64,000 bases of DNA from JBEKIK01 sp963845975 (GTDB lineage Bacteria > Planctomycetota > Planctomycetia > Pirellulales > Thermoguttaceae): assembly GCA_963845975.1 (NCBI GenBank), contig CAWJUD010000001.1:930001-994000 (forward strand), in the 5' to 3' direction. How positions within the stretch are numbered: the first letter of the stretch is position 1; every line of letters begins with the position of its first letter. The notes under the pieces were generated by a model, which was not told the DNA's origin, searched no databases, and worked only from the letters and a program-made list of their open reading frames with translations. A program made the position numbers and the translations under genes. Shown one piece after another: positions 32,765 through 41,463 of the stretch.

Positions 32765-35506
32765 TTGTCTAACGATACGAATCTTCCCCCCGATCAGCCA
32801 GGACCTGAAAGTGTTCCTCCATCCAAACAGCCGGCCGGCGACGGCAATCCAATGGGTCGATTGCTGGAAATGCCTATCGAGGAGGAACTCAAGGGCAGCT
32901 ATTTGACGTACGCGATGAGCGTGATCGTCAGCCGGGCGCTGCCCGACGTGCGTGACGGACTTAAACCCTCGCAGCGTCGCATCCTGGTGGCCATGAACGA
33001 TTTGAACCTGGGTCCCGGGGCCGGCCGCGTTAAATGCGCAAAAATCTCCGGCGATACCAGCGGCAATTATCACCCGCACGGCGAGGTGGTGATTTATCCG
33101 ACCCTGGTCCGCATGGCCCAGGAATGGAACATGCGGCACGTGCTGGTCGACAAGCAGGGGAATTTCGGCTCGATTGCCGGTTTGCCGCCTGCCGCCATGC
33201 GATACACCGAGGCCCGGCTTTCGCCCATTGCCGTGCTGATGCTGGAGGATTTGAAGCTCGACACGGTGGATTTCATCCCCACTTACGACGAGCGGCGGAT
33301 GGAACCCGTGGTGCTGCCGTCGAAATTTCCGAATCTCTTGGTCAACGGCTCCAACGGCATCGCGGTGGGCATGGCCACCTCGATCCCGCCGCACAACCTG
33401 GGCGAGATCTGCGACGCCTTGATCAAGGTCACAGACGAACCTGACGTATCGATCGATGAATTATTGGAGATCGTACCGGGGCCCGATTTTCCCACCGGAG
33501 GCGTGGTCTGCGGCAGGGCCGGGATCCGCCGCGGCTATTATACCGGCCGGGGAACGGTCGTCCTCCGCGCCCGGGCGGCCATCGATGAGCATAACAACCG
33601 TTTCCGCATCGTCGTCAGCGAAATCCCCTTCCAGCAATCACGCGATCGGATCGAGGAGCGGATCGCCGACGCGGTCAACGAGGGGAAAATTCCCGGCATC
33701 TCGGGCTGCCGCAACGAAAGCGACCTGGACGAGCCGGTCCGCCTGGTGCTCGATTTGAAACGCGACGCCGACCCGGAAATTGTGCTCAACCAGCTTTATC
33801 AATTCACGCCCCTGCAAGACAGTTTTTCCATCATCTTCCTGGCCCTGGTGGACGGCAAGCCCCGCGTTTTGAACATCAAGGAATTGTTGGAAGAGTTTTT
33901 ACGGCATCGCGAAACGGTAATCCGGCGGCGCACGCAATTTCTGCTCTTCCGGGCAAGACAGCGCAAGCACACGGTCGAAGGGCTGCTCTTGGCCCACGCC
34001 AACATCGACGAAGTGATCCGCGTCATTCGCGGTTCGGCCACGCAGGCCGAGGCCAAGCAAAGGTTGATGCAAATCCAGACGCCGGCCGCCATGCTCCGCC
34101 GGGCCTTGGGCGACGAAGGTTTTGCCGTGTTCACGGCCGAACGCGGGGAAAGCGAAATCTACAGTTTAACGCCCGTGCAGGCCGACGCAATCCTGAAAAT
34201 GACGCTCGGACAGTTGGTCAACCTCGAGCAAAACAAGCTCTCCGAGGAGCACCGCGCCTTGCTCGCCGAGATAGCCGAGTACAACCGCATCCTTTCCGAT
34301 CGCAATAACATCCTCGAGCTGATCCGCGAGGAATTGCGCGAATTGAAACGCAAGCACGCCGAACCGCGGCGAACGGAGATCAGCGGCGAGGAGATCGGCG
34401 ACATCAACCTGGAAGACCTGATTGAAGAAGAGATAATGGTCGTGTCGATCACCAGCAACGGCTACGTCAAACGCACGCCGGTTTCGGCCTATCGCGCCCA
34501 GCGCCGCGGCGGCAAGGGCCTTACAGGCGCGAAAACCGAAGAGGAAGACCCGGTCCAGCATTTATTCGTGGCCAGCACGCACGCTTATCTCTTGTTTTTC
34601 ACCAACAAGGGCAAGGTTTATTGGCGCAAGGTCTACGACCTGCCGCAGCTTGCCCGCGACAGCCGCGGCCGCGCGGTGGTCAACTTGCTTAATCTGTCCG
34701 AGGGCGAGCAGATCGCCGATTGCCGGGCGGTTAAGGATTTCAATCTGCCCGATCATTACCTGGTGATGGCCACCGCGCGGGGATTGGTGAAAAAAACCCC
34801 CCTGGCCGCATACAGCCGGCCCATGAAAACCGGTATTATCGCTATCAAACTCCGCGAGGGAGACGAATTGGTCGACGTGGTTGTGGCCAAGACCGGCGAC
34901 GAACTGGTGCTGGCCACTGCCAAGGGGATGGCCATCCGCTTTAAACAGTCCGACGCCCGGCCCATGGGCCGCAACTCCAGCGGCGTAAAAGGCATCAAGC
35001 TCACCGCCGGCGACTCGGTCGTGGGCATGGTGGTGACCGATCCCGAGGCCACGCTCTTAACGGCCTGCGCCAACGGCTACGGCAAACGCACGCCGTTCGG
35101 GCCGAACCTGGAAATCGACCTGGCCGAGGAAGGCACTACGGTTGTGGAAGAAACCGAAATGGATGAAGAGACGGCCGAGCACGATGCCGAGCAGCCTGAA
35201 GCGGAAGGCGAAGAAGAACTCGCCTCCGGTCATTGCTACCGCACCCAGCGGCGCGGCGGCAAGGGCCTGCGCGACGTAAAAACCAGCGAGCGCAACGGCC
35301 CGGCCATCGGCATTGTCTCGGTGCGCGACGAGGACGAGTTGTTCATGATCACCGCCCGGGGCAAGATCCAACGCATTTCGGTCGCCGACATCGGCATCAT
35401 CGGCCGCAATACCCAGGGCGTGAAAATCATGAGCCTCGATGAAGACGACAAACTTGTGGCGGTCAAACGCGTTCCAAAAGAGGAAAACGGCGAAAAGGAA
35501 GGGTAG
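32765..35506 (+). CDS. gyrA: DNA gyrase subunit A
   Basis: A 913-aa type IIA topoisomerase A subunit that breaks and rejoins DNA. The catalytic Tyr147 is in AMRYTEARLS. QRRILVAMNDLNLGP and SGNYHPHGEVVIYPTLVRMA are conserved blocks, and the C-terminal beta-pinwheel has two QRRGGKG boxes (near 580 and 830), the gyrase-specific wrapping motif. An acidic insert (DEETAEHDAEQPEAEGEEEL) separates the last blades. In the quinolone pocket the usual Ser83 and Asp87 are Val108 and Pro112. The start is TTG with AAAGGA upstream. gyrB is not in the window. Confidence 0.95.
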   Translation: MSNDTNLPPDQPGPESVPPSKQPAGDGNPMGRLLEMPIEEELKGSYLTYAMSVIVSRALPDVRDGLKPSQRRILVAMNDLNLGPGAGRVKCAKISGDTSGNYHPHGEVVIYPTLVRMAQEWNMRHVLVDKQGNFGSIAGLPPAAMRYTEARLSPIAVLMLEDLKLDTVDFIPTYDERRMEPVVLPSKFPNLLVNGSNGIAVGMATSIPPHNLGEICDALIKVTDEPDVSIDELLEIVPGPDFPTGGVVCGRAGIRRGYYTGRGTVVLRARAAIDEHNNRFRIVVSEIPFQQSRDRIEERIADAVNEGKIPGISGCRNESDLDEPVRLVLDLKRDADPEIVLNQLYQFTPLQDSFSIIFLALVDGKPRVLNIKELLEEFLRHRETVIRRRTQFLLFRARQRKHTVEGLLLAHANIDEVIRVIRGSATQAEAKQRLMQIQTPAAMLRRALGDEGFAVFTAERGESEIYSLTPVQADAILKMTLGQLVNLEQNKLSEEHRALLAEIAEYNRILSDRNNILELIREELRELKRKHAEPRRTEISGEEIGDINLEDLIEEEIMVVSITSNGYVKRTPVSAYRAQRRGGKGLTGAKTEEEDPVQHLFVASTHAYLLFFTNKGKVYWRKVYDLPQLARDSRGRAVVNLLNLSEGEQIADCRAVKDFNLPDHYLVMATARGLVKKTPLAAYSRPMKTGIIAIKLREGDELVDVVVAKTGDELVLATAKGMAIRFKQSDARPMGRNSSGVKGIKLTAGDSVVGMVVTDPEATLLTACANGYGKRTPFGPNLEIDLAEEGTTVVEETEMDEETAEHDAEQPEAEGEEELASGHCYRTQRRGGKGLRDVKTSERNGPAIGIVSVRDEDELFMITARGKIQRISVADIGIIGRNTQGVKIMSLDEDDKLVAVKRVPKEENGEKEG

Positions 35507-35520
35507 GATTATTGGCAAGG

Positions 35521-35610
35521 GTGGTCAGTTTACTGACCCGCTTGAAAACAAGGGGTGGTCAGTTTACTGATCCACTCGAAAACAAGGGGTGGTCAGTTTA
35601 CTGACCCACT
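35521..35610. repeat. Three tandem 34-bp repeats carrying a perfect inverted repeat
   Basis: Units begin at 35521, 35555 and 35589. Each contains GGTCAGT-TT-ACTGACC, a perfect 7+2+7 palindrome (one mismatch in the middle copy), then C(C/G)ACT(T/C)GAAAACAAGG. There is no variable spacer, so it is not a CRISPR. It lies 14 bp after gyrA and ends 39 bp before the methyltransferase start, the place expected for an operator array. Confidence 0.8.
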
Positions 35611-35648
35611 TAGCCCCGACATATGAGCGGGGAGTGCGGGTCGTGATT

Positions 35649-36653
35649 ATGAAAAATAATCCCTTGCCTCGGCTTGACAATGGTTCCGCAATTAGAGAAC
35701 AACTTCTGCCCTATTGCCGGCTCAAATCCGGCGAAATCTGGCGCGATCCGCTGGGGCGGCACGACGTCGGTTGCTTGGATGCAACGGATTCAAATGCCGT
35801 TTGCAAGCTGGTGCGAGGTCACCGGCCGACCCTGGCCGTTCATGATCCGCCTTATAATCTCGCGGCTTTTGAAGTTCGCGACATCAATGAATATATCAAG
35901 TGGTGCAGGCGCTGGGTGCGTGCTACAAACTCCGTTATGGCCGAGGACGCGTCGTTATATATTTGGCTGGGCGCGGATCAAAACGACGGCTTTCAACCCT
36001 TGGCCGACTTCATGATCATGATGCGCGGGGAGCCGTTTTCCCCGCGGAGCTTTATTACCATGCGCAATCAGCGCGGCTACGGCACGCAAAAGAATTGGAT
36101 GGCCGTTCGGCAGGAGTTGCTGTATTACGTCAAGGGACGGCCGGTTTTCAACGTCGAAGCCGAATATACCGACATACCCAAAATCCTCCGCGGTTATTAT
36201 AAGGAAGTCGGCGGTGTTGTCACGGAAAATCGACAGCGAGGCAAGGCCGAGACGATCCGTGCAGGCAACGTCTGGGTCGACATCCAGCAAGTTTTCTACC
36301 GCGTGGAGGAGAACGTCTCGGGCTGCTACGCGCAAAAACCGCTGGGGTGCATCGAACGCATCATTCGGGCAAGTTCCGACCCGGGCGACGCCGTAATCGA
36401 TCTTTTCGCCCATTCCGGCAGCACGCTACTGGCGGCCGAGATCCTCGATCGGCGATGCTTCACCGCAGACATTGATCCGCTCTTTTGCGAGATTGCAATC
36501 CGCCGATTGGAACATTATCGCCAAACGCGAAAACTAGGATGGCAAAACGGACATCCCTTTGAAAAAGAATTACCAATAGCACTTCTTGAGTCCCATACAA
36601 GCCTTCCTTTACCTGAAAAGGGGCCGTCTTTCCAGTCCTTACTTTTTTCCTAA
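35649..36653 (+). CDS. Site-specific DNA methyltransferase (N6-adenine/N4-cytosine, beta class)
   Basis: 334 aa from ATG 35649 (GTG 35643 also possible). Catalytic motif IV DPPYNL is near residue 66 and the SAM-binding motif I comes after it (VIDLFAHSGSTLLAAEIL, near 258), the beta-class order. FITMRNQRGYGTQKNWMAVR and ELLYYVKG are typical of this family. The target-recognition region lies between. No restriction endonuclease gene adjoins, so it is an orphan methylase or part of a larger accessory segment with the mntA-hepT pair that follows. Three tandem palindromes directly upstream may regulate it. Confidence 0.85.
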   Translation: MKNNPLPRLDNGSAIREQLLPYCRLKSGEIWRDPLGRHDVGCLDATDSNAVCKLVRGHRPTLAVHDPPYNLAAFEVRDINEYIKWCRRWVRATNSVMAEDASLYIWLGADQNDGFQPLADFMIMMRGEPFSPRSFITMRNQRGYGTQKNWMAVRQELLYYVKGRPVFNVEAEYTDIPKILRGYYKEVGGVVTENRQRGKAETIRAGNVWVDIQQVFYRVEENVSGCYAQKPLGCIERIIRASSDPGDAVIDLFAHSGSTLLAAEILDRRCFTADIDPLFCEIAIRRLEHYRQTRKLGWQNGHPFEKELPIALLESHTSLPLPEKGPSFQSLLFS

Positions 36654-36736
36654 GTCATGGGATTTAGCCGATAAAATTAGGAGTGCATATCAAAGTCAAA
36701 TTGTGATCCATTAAGGATGATTTTAAGGTTGCTCTG

Positions 36737-37033
36737 ATGACTTTAGAAGAGATTAAAAAGGTTGCCGAGCCAGCCTGTAGTAAATACAAGGTAAAGAGGT
36801 TGGATCTTTTTGGATCTTTCGCTCGTGGCGATAATTCTCCTGGAAGTGATGTTGATCTGCTTGTCGAGTTTGAAGATCCCGATCTTCATCTTTCCAAAAG
36901 GTTTTTCGGGTTGCTGCATTATCTTGAAGATGCTTTAGGACGCGAGATCGATCTGCTCACAATCAATAGTCTTAAAAATCCTTATTTCCGCCAAAGGGTA
37001 TTCAAGGAGAGGGTGAAGATTTATGAAGGATGA
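36737..37033 (+). CDS. mntA: MNT-domain nucleotidyltransferase antitoxin (MntA)
   Basis: 98 aa. KRLDLFGSFARGDNSPGSDV followed by DLLVEF is the minimal nucleotidyltransferase signature: GSFARG and the DxD metal pair. MntA proteins AMPylate and neutralise the HEPN toxin HepT. The gene overlaps hepT by 11 bp. It is more AT-rich than its neighbours, which is usual for transferred toxin-antitoxin modules. Confidence 0.9.
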   Translation: MTLEEIKKVAEPACSKYKVKRLDLFGSFARGDNSPGSDVDLLVEFEDPDLHLSKRFFGLLHYLEDALGREIDLLTINSLKNPYFRQRVFKERVKIYEG

Positions 37034-37373
37034 CATTCTTAAGCTTCTCCATGACGTCAGGGAAGCCGCTTTGGCTATTTCTCAATTTGTCTGCGGTAAA
37101 AATTATGATGATTACAATCGCGACGAATTGCTTAGAAGCGGCGTTGAGCGAAAATTCGAGATTATAGGGGAAGCATTAAACAGAATCAAAACTGAGGAGC
37201 CCGTTATATTGGATAAAATAAGAGGGTATCGCAGTATCATATCATTCAGGAATATTTTAGCCCACGGCTATGATAGCATAGATGACAGGATTGTGTGGGG
37301 AATCGTTGAAGAAGACTTGGGTAATTTGCTGCAAGATATAGAGGACCTTCTAAAAGGGAAATATCCAATCTAA
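37023..37373 (+). CDS. hepT: HEPN-domain RNase toxin (HepT)
   Basis: 116 aa. The RxxxxHxY catalytic motif is RNILAHGY near residue 78. ERKFEIIGEALNRI is the family helix before it. HepT toxins cleave RNA, commonly tRNA, and are inactivated by di- or tri-AMPylation by MntA at the motif's tyrosine. The pair lies between an orphan methylase and UDP-glucose dehydrogenase. The frame is intact. Confidence 0.9.
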   Translation: MKDDILKLLHDVREAALAISQFVCGKNYDDYNRDELLRSGVERKFEIIGEALNRIKTEEPVILDKIRGYRSIISFRNILAHGYDSIDDRIVWGIVEEDLGNLLQDIEDLLKGKYPI

Positions 37374-37482
37374 GAATTCTTCCGGACATTGTTCTCAAGG
37401 GGAAATGGTTTGAAACCGGTTTTTAGCCCTCACCCAGGACCATCCCAAGATGGGAAGGGGTTGTGGAAAAGGAATTATTAAC

Positions 37483-38799
37483 ATGAAAATCGTTGTCATC
37501 GGCGCCGGTTACGTGGGGCTGGTCACGGGGACGTGTCTGGCCGAAACCGGCAACAACGTGGTGTGCGTCGATTGCGACAGGAAAAAAATCGACCTTTTAA
37601 ATCGCGGTCACATCCCGATTTACGAGCCGGGACTGGCCGAGCTGGTCGCCAGGAACGTAAGCGCCGGACGGCTGCACTTTACCACCGATCATGCGGCCGC
37701 GGTGAGAAAAGCACAAGTAGTTTTTTTAGCCGTGGGCACGCCGTCGTCGGACGATGGTATTGTCGATCTGGCGTCGCTCTGGGCGGTGGTGGATGGCATC
37801 GCGGCGCACTTGAATAAAGACTGCATCGTGGTCTGCAAGAGCACCGCGCCCGTGGGCACGAACGGGAAAATAGCCGCCCGATTGAAAGAACTTACCGGGC
37901 GCGACGTGGACGTGGCCAGCAATCCCGAATTTCTCAAGGAAGGGGCGGCCATCGAAGACTTCATGAAGCCCGACCGCGTGGTTGTGGGCGTGCGCCGGGC
38001 CGAAGTGGCCGAAATCCTGAGGGACCTGTACCAGCCGTATCTGCGGACTGAAAAGCCGCTTTTGGTCATGTCGCCTGAAAGCGCGGAAATGACCAAGTAC
38101 GCAGCCAACGCCCTGCTGGCCTCGAAAATCAGTTTTATTAACGAGATGGCGAACATTTGCGAGCGTTTGGGGGCGGATATAAACGAGGTCCGTCGCGGCA
38201 TGGGTTTTGACAACCGCATCGGTTTTGCATTTCTCTTTCCCGGCGTGGGCTTCGGCGGGAGCTGCTTTCCCAAAGACGTGCGGGCGCTGACTGCCGCCGC
38301 CAGGCAGCAGGGCGTGGATTCGCGCATCCTCGAAGCGGTCCACTCGGTGAACCAAGCGCAGAAAAAACTGCTTGTCGATAAGATCGAACGGCATTTTGAG
38401 GGCAAATTAGGGAACAAGGCGATTGCCGTTTGGGGGCTGGCCTTCAAACCCGGCACCGACGACATCCGCGAAGCCCCGGCGCTGGCCCTCATCGACCGGT
38501 TGCTCGAACACGGGGCGAAACTCCGCGTGCACGATCCGGTGGCCATGGATAACGTCCGCCAGGTGTACGGTGAAAAACTAGTATACTGCGACCGCCGCGA
38601 CGACGCTTTGATCGGCGCCGATGCCTTGGCAATCATGACCGAATGGAAGCAGTTCGTGCACCCCGACTTCGAGGAGATGGGCAAGTTGATGCGGCAGAAA
38701 ATTATTTTTGACGGCCGCAATATTTACTATCCAGAAAGGATGCGCGAGGCCGGTTTTACCTACTACAGCATCGGCCGGCTGCCTGTAACACCGTCATAA
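37483..38799 (+). CDS. ugd: UDP-glucose 6-dehydrogenase
   Basis: A 438-aa NAD-dependent enzyme oxidising UDP-glucose to UDP-glucuronate for exopolysaccharide or lipopolysaccharide precursors. The Rossmann motif VVIGAGYVGLVTG is at residues 4-16. The catalytic cysteine is in VGFGGSCFPKDVRAL near residue 263. NPEFLKEGAAIEDFMKPDRV and WGLAFKPGTDDIREAPAL are signature blocks. ATG 37483 gives the family N-terminus, with AAAAGGA upstream. It is a single gene. Confidence 0.95.
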   Translation: MKIVVIGAGYVGLVTGTCLAETGNNVVCVDCDRKKIDLLNRGHIPIYEPGLAELVARNVSAGRLHFTTDHAAAVRKAQVVFLAVGTPSSDDGIVDLASLWAVVDGIAAHLNKDCIVVCKSTAPVGTNGKIAARLKELTGRDVDVASNPEFLKEGAAIEDFMKPDRVVVGVRRAEVAEILRDLYQPYLRTEKPLLVMSPESAEMTKYAANALLASKISFINEMANICERLGADINEVRRGMGFDNRIGFAFLFPGVGFGGSCFPKDVRALTAAARQQGVDSRILEAVHSVNQAQKKLLVDKIERHFEGKLGNKAIAVWGLAFKPGTDDIREAPALALIDRLLEHGAKLRVHDPVAMDNVRQVYGEKLVYCDRRDDALIGADALAIMTEWKQFVHPDFEEMGKLMRQKIIFDGRNIYYPERMREAGFTYYSIGRLPVTPS

Positions 38800-38801
38800 A
38801 C

Positions 38802-38834
38802 GTGGTTAGTGGATAGGGATTAGAAGTTAGAAAT
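38802..38834. repeat. Heptamer tandem repeat (GGTTAGT/GGATAGG/GATTAGA/AGTTAGA)
   Basis: Four degenerate 7-bp units sharing TTAG or ATAG, between ugd and the next small gene, overlapping that gene's start. Confidence 0.7.
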
Positions 38835-39204
38835 GAATAACGCATTCAAGCCACAATTCAACATCCGATTTTTTTCTTTCTCTTGGGCCTGACTGCATGT
38901 GTGTGCTATTTGCTGTTCTTTGGGACCGAACAACTGGATTATGGCACCGGCCTTGCTTATTGACGGATTACTATTCTGGCATACCCGTCGATCTCGTTAC
39001 GCAGTACTGCCTGGTATCGTAATCGGTTTTATAGTCGGAATTATCTTGAATCTAGCAGTTCATCCGATTGACATTATAGCAACAGGCGTGTTTGCCGCGA
39101 CATTTGGTGCTCCAATAAACGCCATTTGTAAAGGATTCCCGAAGGCTGGATTAGCGGCACTTATCGGTATAATAGGCATGTTTGTTCTCTTGCCTATAAC
39201 GTGA
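38833..39204 (+). pseudogene. Small multi-TM membrane protein, two frameshifts
   Basis: Three frames join into one plausible protein of about 123 aa. MNNAFKPQFNIRFF is frame 1 (38833). FFLLGLTACVCYLLFFGTEQ is frame 2, entered at the seven-T run near 38869-38875. LLIDGLLFWHTRRSRYAVLP and two more helices (VIGFIVGIILNLAVHPIDII and AGLAALIGIIGMFVLLPI) are in frame 3, entered near 38955. No family is recognised. With two breaks in 370 bp it is either a real pseudogene or a poorly assembled spot. Confidence 0.5.
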
Positions 39205-39268
39205 TGGCTTTTGAATTTTTAAAAGGGCTTGAAATAACCGTATTAATTTTTCCTTTAAGAGCGTTTTA

Positions 39269-39558
39269 TCATACATAACAAGCCTCTTTATCGATTCTAT
39301 TCTTCAAATAAGGATTCATCGAGGCCCCATAATGGATGATGTCGACCTGGGATCTAAGGATGCTTTCCAGTTCGTCTTTAATGTGTACCATGAAAAACAG
39401 ATCGGGTTTTTTCATCTTCACGACAACGTCCACGTCACTGTCGTCCCGCACATCATCCGCGCGGCTGAGCCGAACAAACCCAAGGCAATAATGCCGTATT
39501 TTTCAGTGGAAGATTTTTTGTATGCCTTTAATAGGGTGAGAATTTCGTTTTTACCCAT
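39269..39558 (-). pseudogene. Second MNT-family nucleotidyltransferase, frameshifted, no HEPN partner
   Basis: Starts at ATG 39558 behind AAGGAGAGG. Frame 1 reads ILTLLKAYKKSSTEKYGIIA, then LGLFGSAAR, the MNT glycine-serine motif. At about 39456-39462 one G is missing. The next frame gives DDVRDDSDVDVVVKMKKPDL with the DxD pair and SQVDIIHYGASMNPYLKNRI. No hepT-like gene follows downstream on this strand (39205-39268). It is 2.2 kb from the intact mntA-hepT pair but not closely similar to it. Confidence 0.7.
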
Positions 39559-39636
39559 TGTCCCCTCTCCTTATCATAAACGTTCTTCAATTAGCATACT
39601 CAATTCACGCTATATACAGAAGTCCCCGTCCGACTT

Positions 39637-41211
39637 TTAATTCCGTGTCTGGCGAAAACGTTTCCAATCGATACCCAGTTTGCGCATCTTGGCTCGAAGC
39701 GTGTGGGGATTGATCTTAAGCAACACGGCGGCGCCGTGGGGCCCTTCGATGCGCCCTTTGGTCAGGGACAAAACCTTTTCGATGTGCCGCCGCACAGTTG
39801 CGTTTAGCGACTCGACGCCGGGGGCTGCCTGGGCGGACGAGGATTTCGTTTTTTGGGCGTCAGCGGCGGGTATCGACTGTTCCGCGGCCACGCCCAGGGC
39901 CTTGGCTACTTCCAACGTCTTGCCTTCGCCTAGAATCGCTGCGCGATCGATCACCGCCGCCAGTTCGCGGACGTTGCCCGGCCAGGAATAGGACGTCAAT
40001 AATTCCATGTCTTGCCGGGCGGGCAAGACCGGGGCCAGTCCGAAGCGGGTGGCTGCGCGGCGGGCAAAATGCGCGGCCAGCCGGGCAATGTCTTCGCGGC
40101 GCTCGCGCAGGGTCGGCAACACGATGGGAAACACCGCGATGCGATACCACAAGTCCTCGCGGAATCGCCCGTCGGCCACCATGGCGGCCAAATCGCGGTG
40201 CGTGGCGGCCACGATCCGCACGTCGACGTGGATCGGCTGTTCGCCGCCGACGCGCTCCATCCAGCCGTCTTGCAATATGCGCAACATGCGGACTTGTGCG
40301 GCCAAGGGCAGTTCGCCGATCTCGTCGAGAAACAAGGTGCCGCCGCTGGCCCGTTCAAACCAGCCGCGGCGGCCCTCCACCGCGCCGGTGAATGCCCCGC
40401 GCTCGTGGCCGAAAAGCTGGGAATCGATCAGTTCCGGCGGGATGGCCCCGCAGTTCACCCGGTCGAACGGCCCCGCTGCCCGGCGCGATCGGGCATGGAT
40501 CGAGCGGGCGATCAATTCCTTGCCCGTCCCGGTCTCGCCGAAAATCAACACCGGGGCGTCGGATGGGGCGACCAGCTCTACCCGCTCCATGACGGCCCGC
40601 AGCCCGGTATCGGCCCCGACGATCGTATCGCCGAGTTCTTTGCGGCCGAGTTTGGTCAAAAGCGAACGTTTATCGGCCTCGGCGGCCTCGCGCAACGCGG
40701 CCATTTCGCTCAGCCGGTGATCGTTTTCCAGGGCGATGGAAAACGGTTCCAAGAGTCGCTCGACCAGTGCCGCGTGCCTGGGGCTGAATGACCGTTGCGG
40801 ACCGGCGCAAAGCGCCAAGATGCCGGATGGCTCCTGGGTATTGCCCAAGGGACCGCCAAGACGTCGCCCTCGAAACCACTGGGCAGGAGAAAATCCCACT
40901 GCCCGGAGTTTGATGCTCCGGGACTGATGCGGATGATCTCGCCTTGGGCGCACCAGGTCAAAAGGGAATCTAACTGATCGGCGGAGCAAACCGTCCGAAC
41001 ATAAAGAGGAAGCGACGGTTCCGGCAGGTCCCAAGCCCACGGCTACTGTTTCCAGACTCGATCGCTTTAGGTCCAAGCGCCGCACCAAAACTTGCTCAAG
41101 CGGCATCCACTCGACCAGCATGGCGGCAATGTTCGCGGTGGATTCGGTGATTTCAATATGGCGGCAGGCTTCGCGCCAAACGCTTAAAAGAACTGCTTGA
41201 AATTCTTCCAT
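39637..41211 (-). CDS. GAF-AAA+-Fis sigma-54 activator, with a local frame excursion
   Basis: 524 aa. An N-terminal GAF-like sensor domain (residues 1-170), AAA+ domain with Walker A (GETGTGKE, near 226), GAFTGA loop (near 272) and Walker B (LFLDEIGE), then a Fis-type helix-turn-helix (GAAVLLKINPHTLRAKMRKL). Layout matches FhlA/NorR-like regulators. Between about 40850 and 41030 the written frame is wrong: the neighbouring frame gives TWCAQGEIIRISPGASNSGQ and FEGDVLAV, a good GAF sequence, so two compensating indels are present. It is divergent from a sigma-54 promoter 190 bp away and is the obvious regulator of the sulfur operon. Confidence 0.88.
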   Translation of the reverse strand: MEEFQAVLLSVWREACRHIEITESTANIAAMLVEWMPLEQVLVRRLDLKRSSLETVAVGLGPAGTVASSLCSDGLLRRSVRFPFDLVRPRRDHPHQSRSIKLRAVGFSPAQWFRGRRLGGPLGNTQEPSGILALCAGPQRSFSPRHAALVERLLEPFSIALENDHRLSEMAALREAAEADKRSLLTKLGRKELGDTIVGADTGLRAVMERVELVAPSDAPVLIFGETGTGKELIARSIHARSRRAAGPFDRVNCGAIPPELIDSQLFGHERGAFTGAVEGRRGWFERASGGTLFLDEIGELPLAAQVRMLRILQDGWMERVGGEQPIHVDVRIVAATHRDLAAMVADGRFREDLWYRIAVFPIVLPTLRERREDIARLAAHFARRAATRFGLAPVLPARQDMELLTSYSWPGNVRELAAVIDRAAILGEGKTLEVAKALGVAAEQSIPAADAQKTKSSSAQAAPGVESLNATVRRHIEKVLSLTKGRIEGPHGAAVLLKINPHTLRAKMRKLGIDWKRFRQTRN

Positions 41212-41463
41212 AATGGATCCCTTTTAGTCCACCGTGATTACGCGGCAAAAAAATAATTTATCATATATCACAGATATTATACCAAATAATTCAGACAATC
41301 TATCATATTTAACAGTATATTAAGAGTCTGATACATCATTATGATGATTATTATTGACATATATACCAGATTCATCGATAAAAGGCTAGTACAATTAACC
41401 CGGCATAAAACTTGCCATTAACAACGTAGTGAACCAAGTCAATCTAGATAAGGAGAAGTACAA
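41212..41463. promoter_or_regulatory. AT-rich divergent control region of the sulfur operon
   Basis: Between the sigma-54 activator and the sulfate-binding protein gene. Very AT-rich (about 70%) with several palindromes, the clearest being CATCATTATGATG near 41334-41346. Such sites 50-150 bp upstream of a -24/-12 promoter are where enhancer-binding proteins bind. An IHF-type bend is plausible but no consensus was checked. Confidence 0.5.
41401..41416 (+). promoter_or_regulatory. Sigma-54 (-24/-12) promoter of the sulfur operon
   Basis: CGGCATAAAACTTGCC: GG at 41402-41403 and GC at 41414-41415 with the required 10-bp spacing. GGCA and TTGC blocks match the TGGCAC-N5-TTGC consensus at all key bases. 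The start site would be near 41427, giving a 37-nt leader with AAGGAG before ATG 41464. Confidence 0.8.

Noticed and set aside
35521..35610. Possible CRISPR array
   Set aside because: Three direct repeats with 34-bp period but no variable spacers: the unit repeats end to end, and no cas genes are near.
37689..38720. Long minus-strand ORF of 343 aa
   Set aside because: Antisense shadow of ugd, which has all catalytic motifs in its frame.
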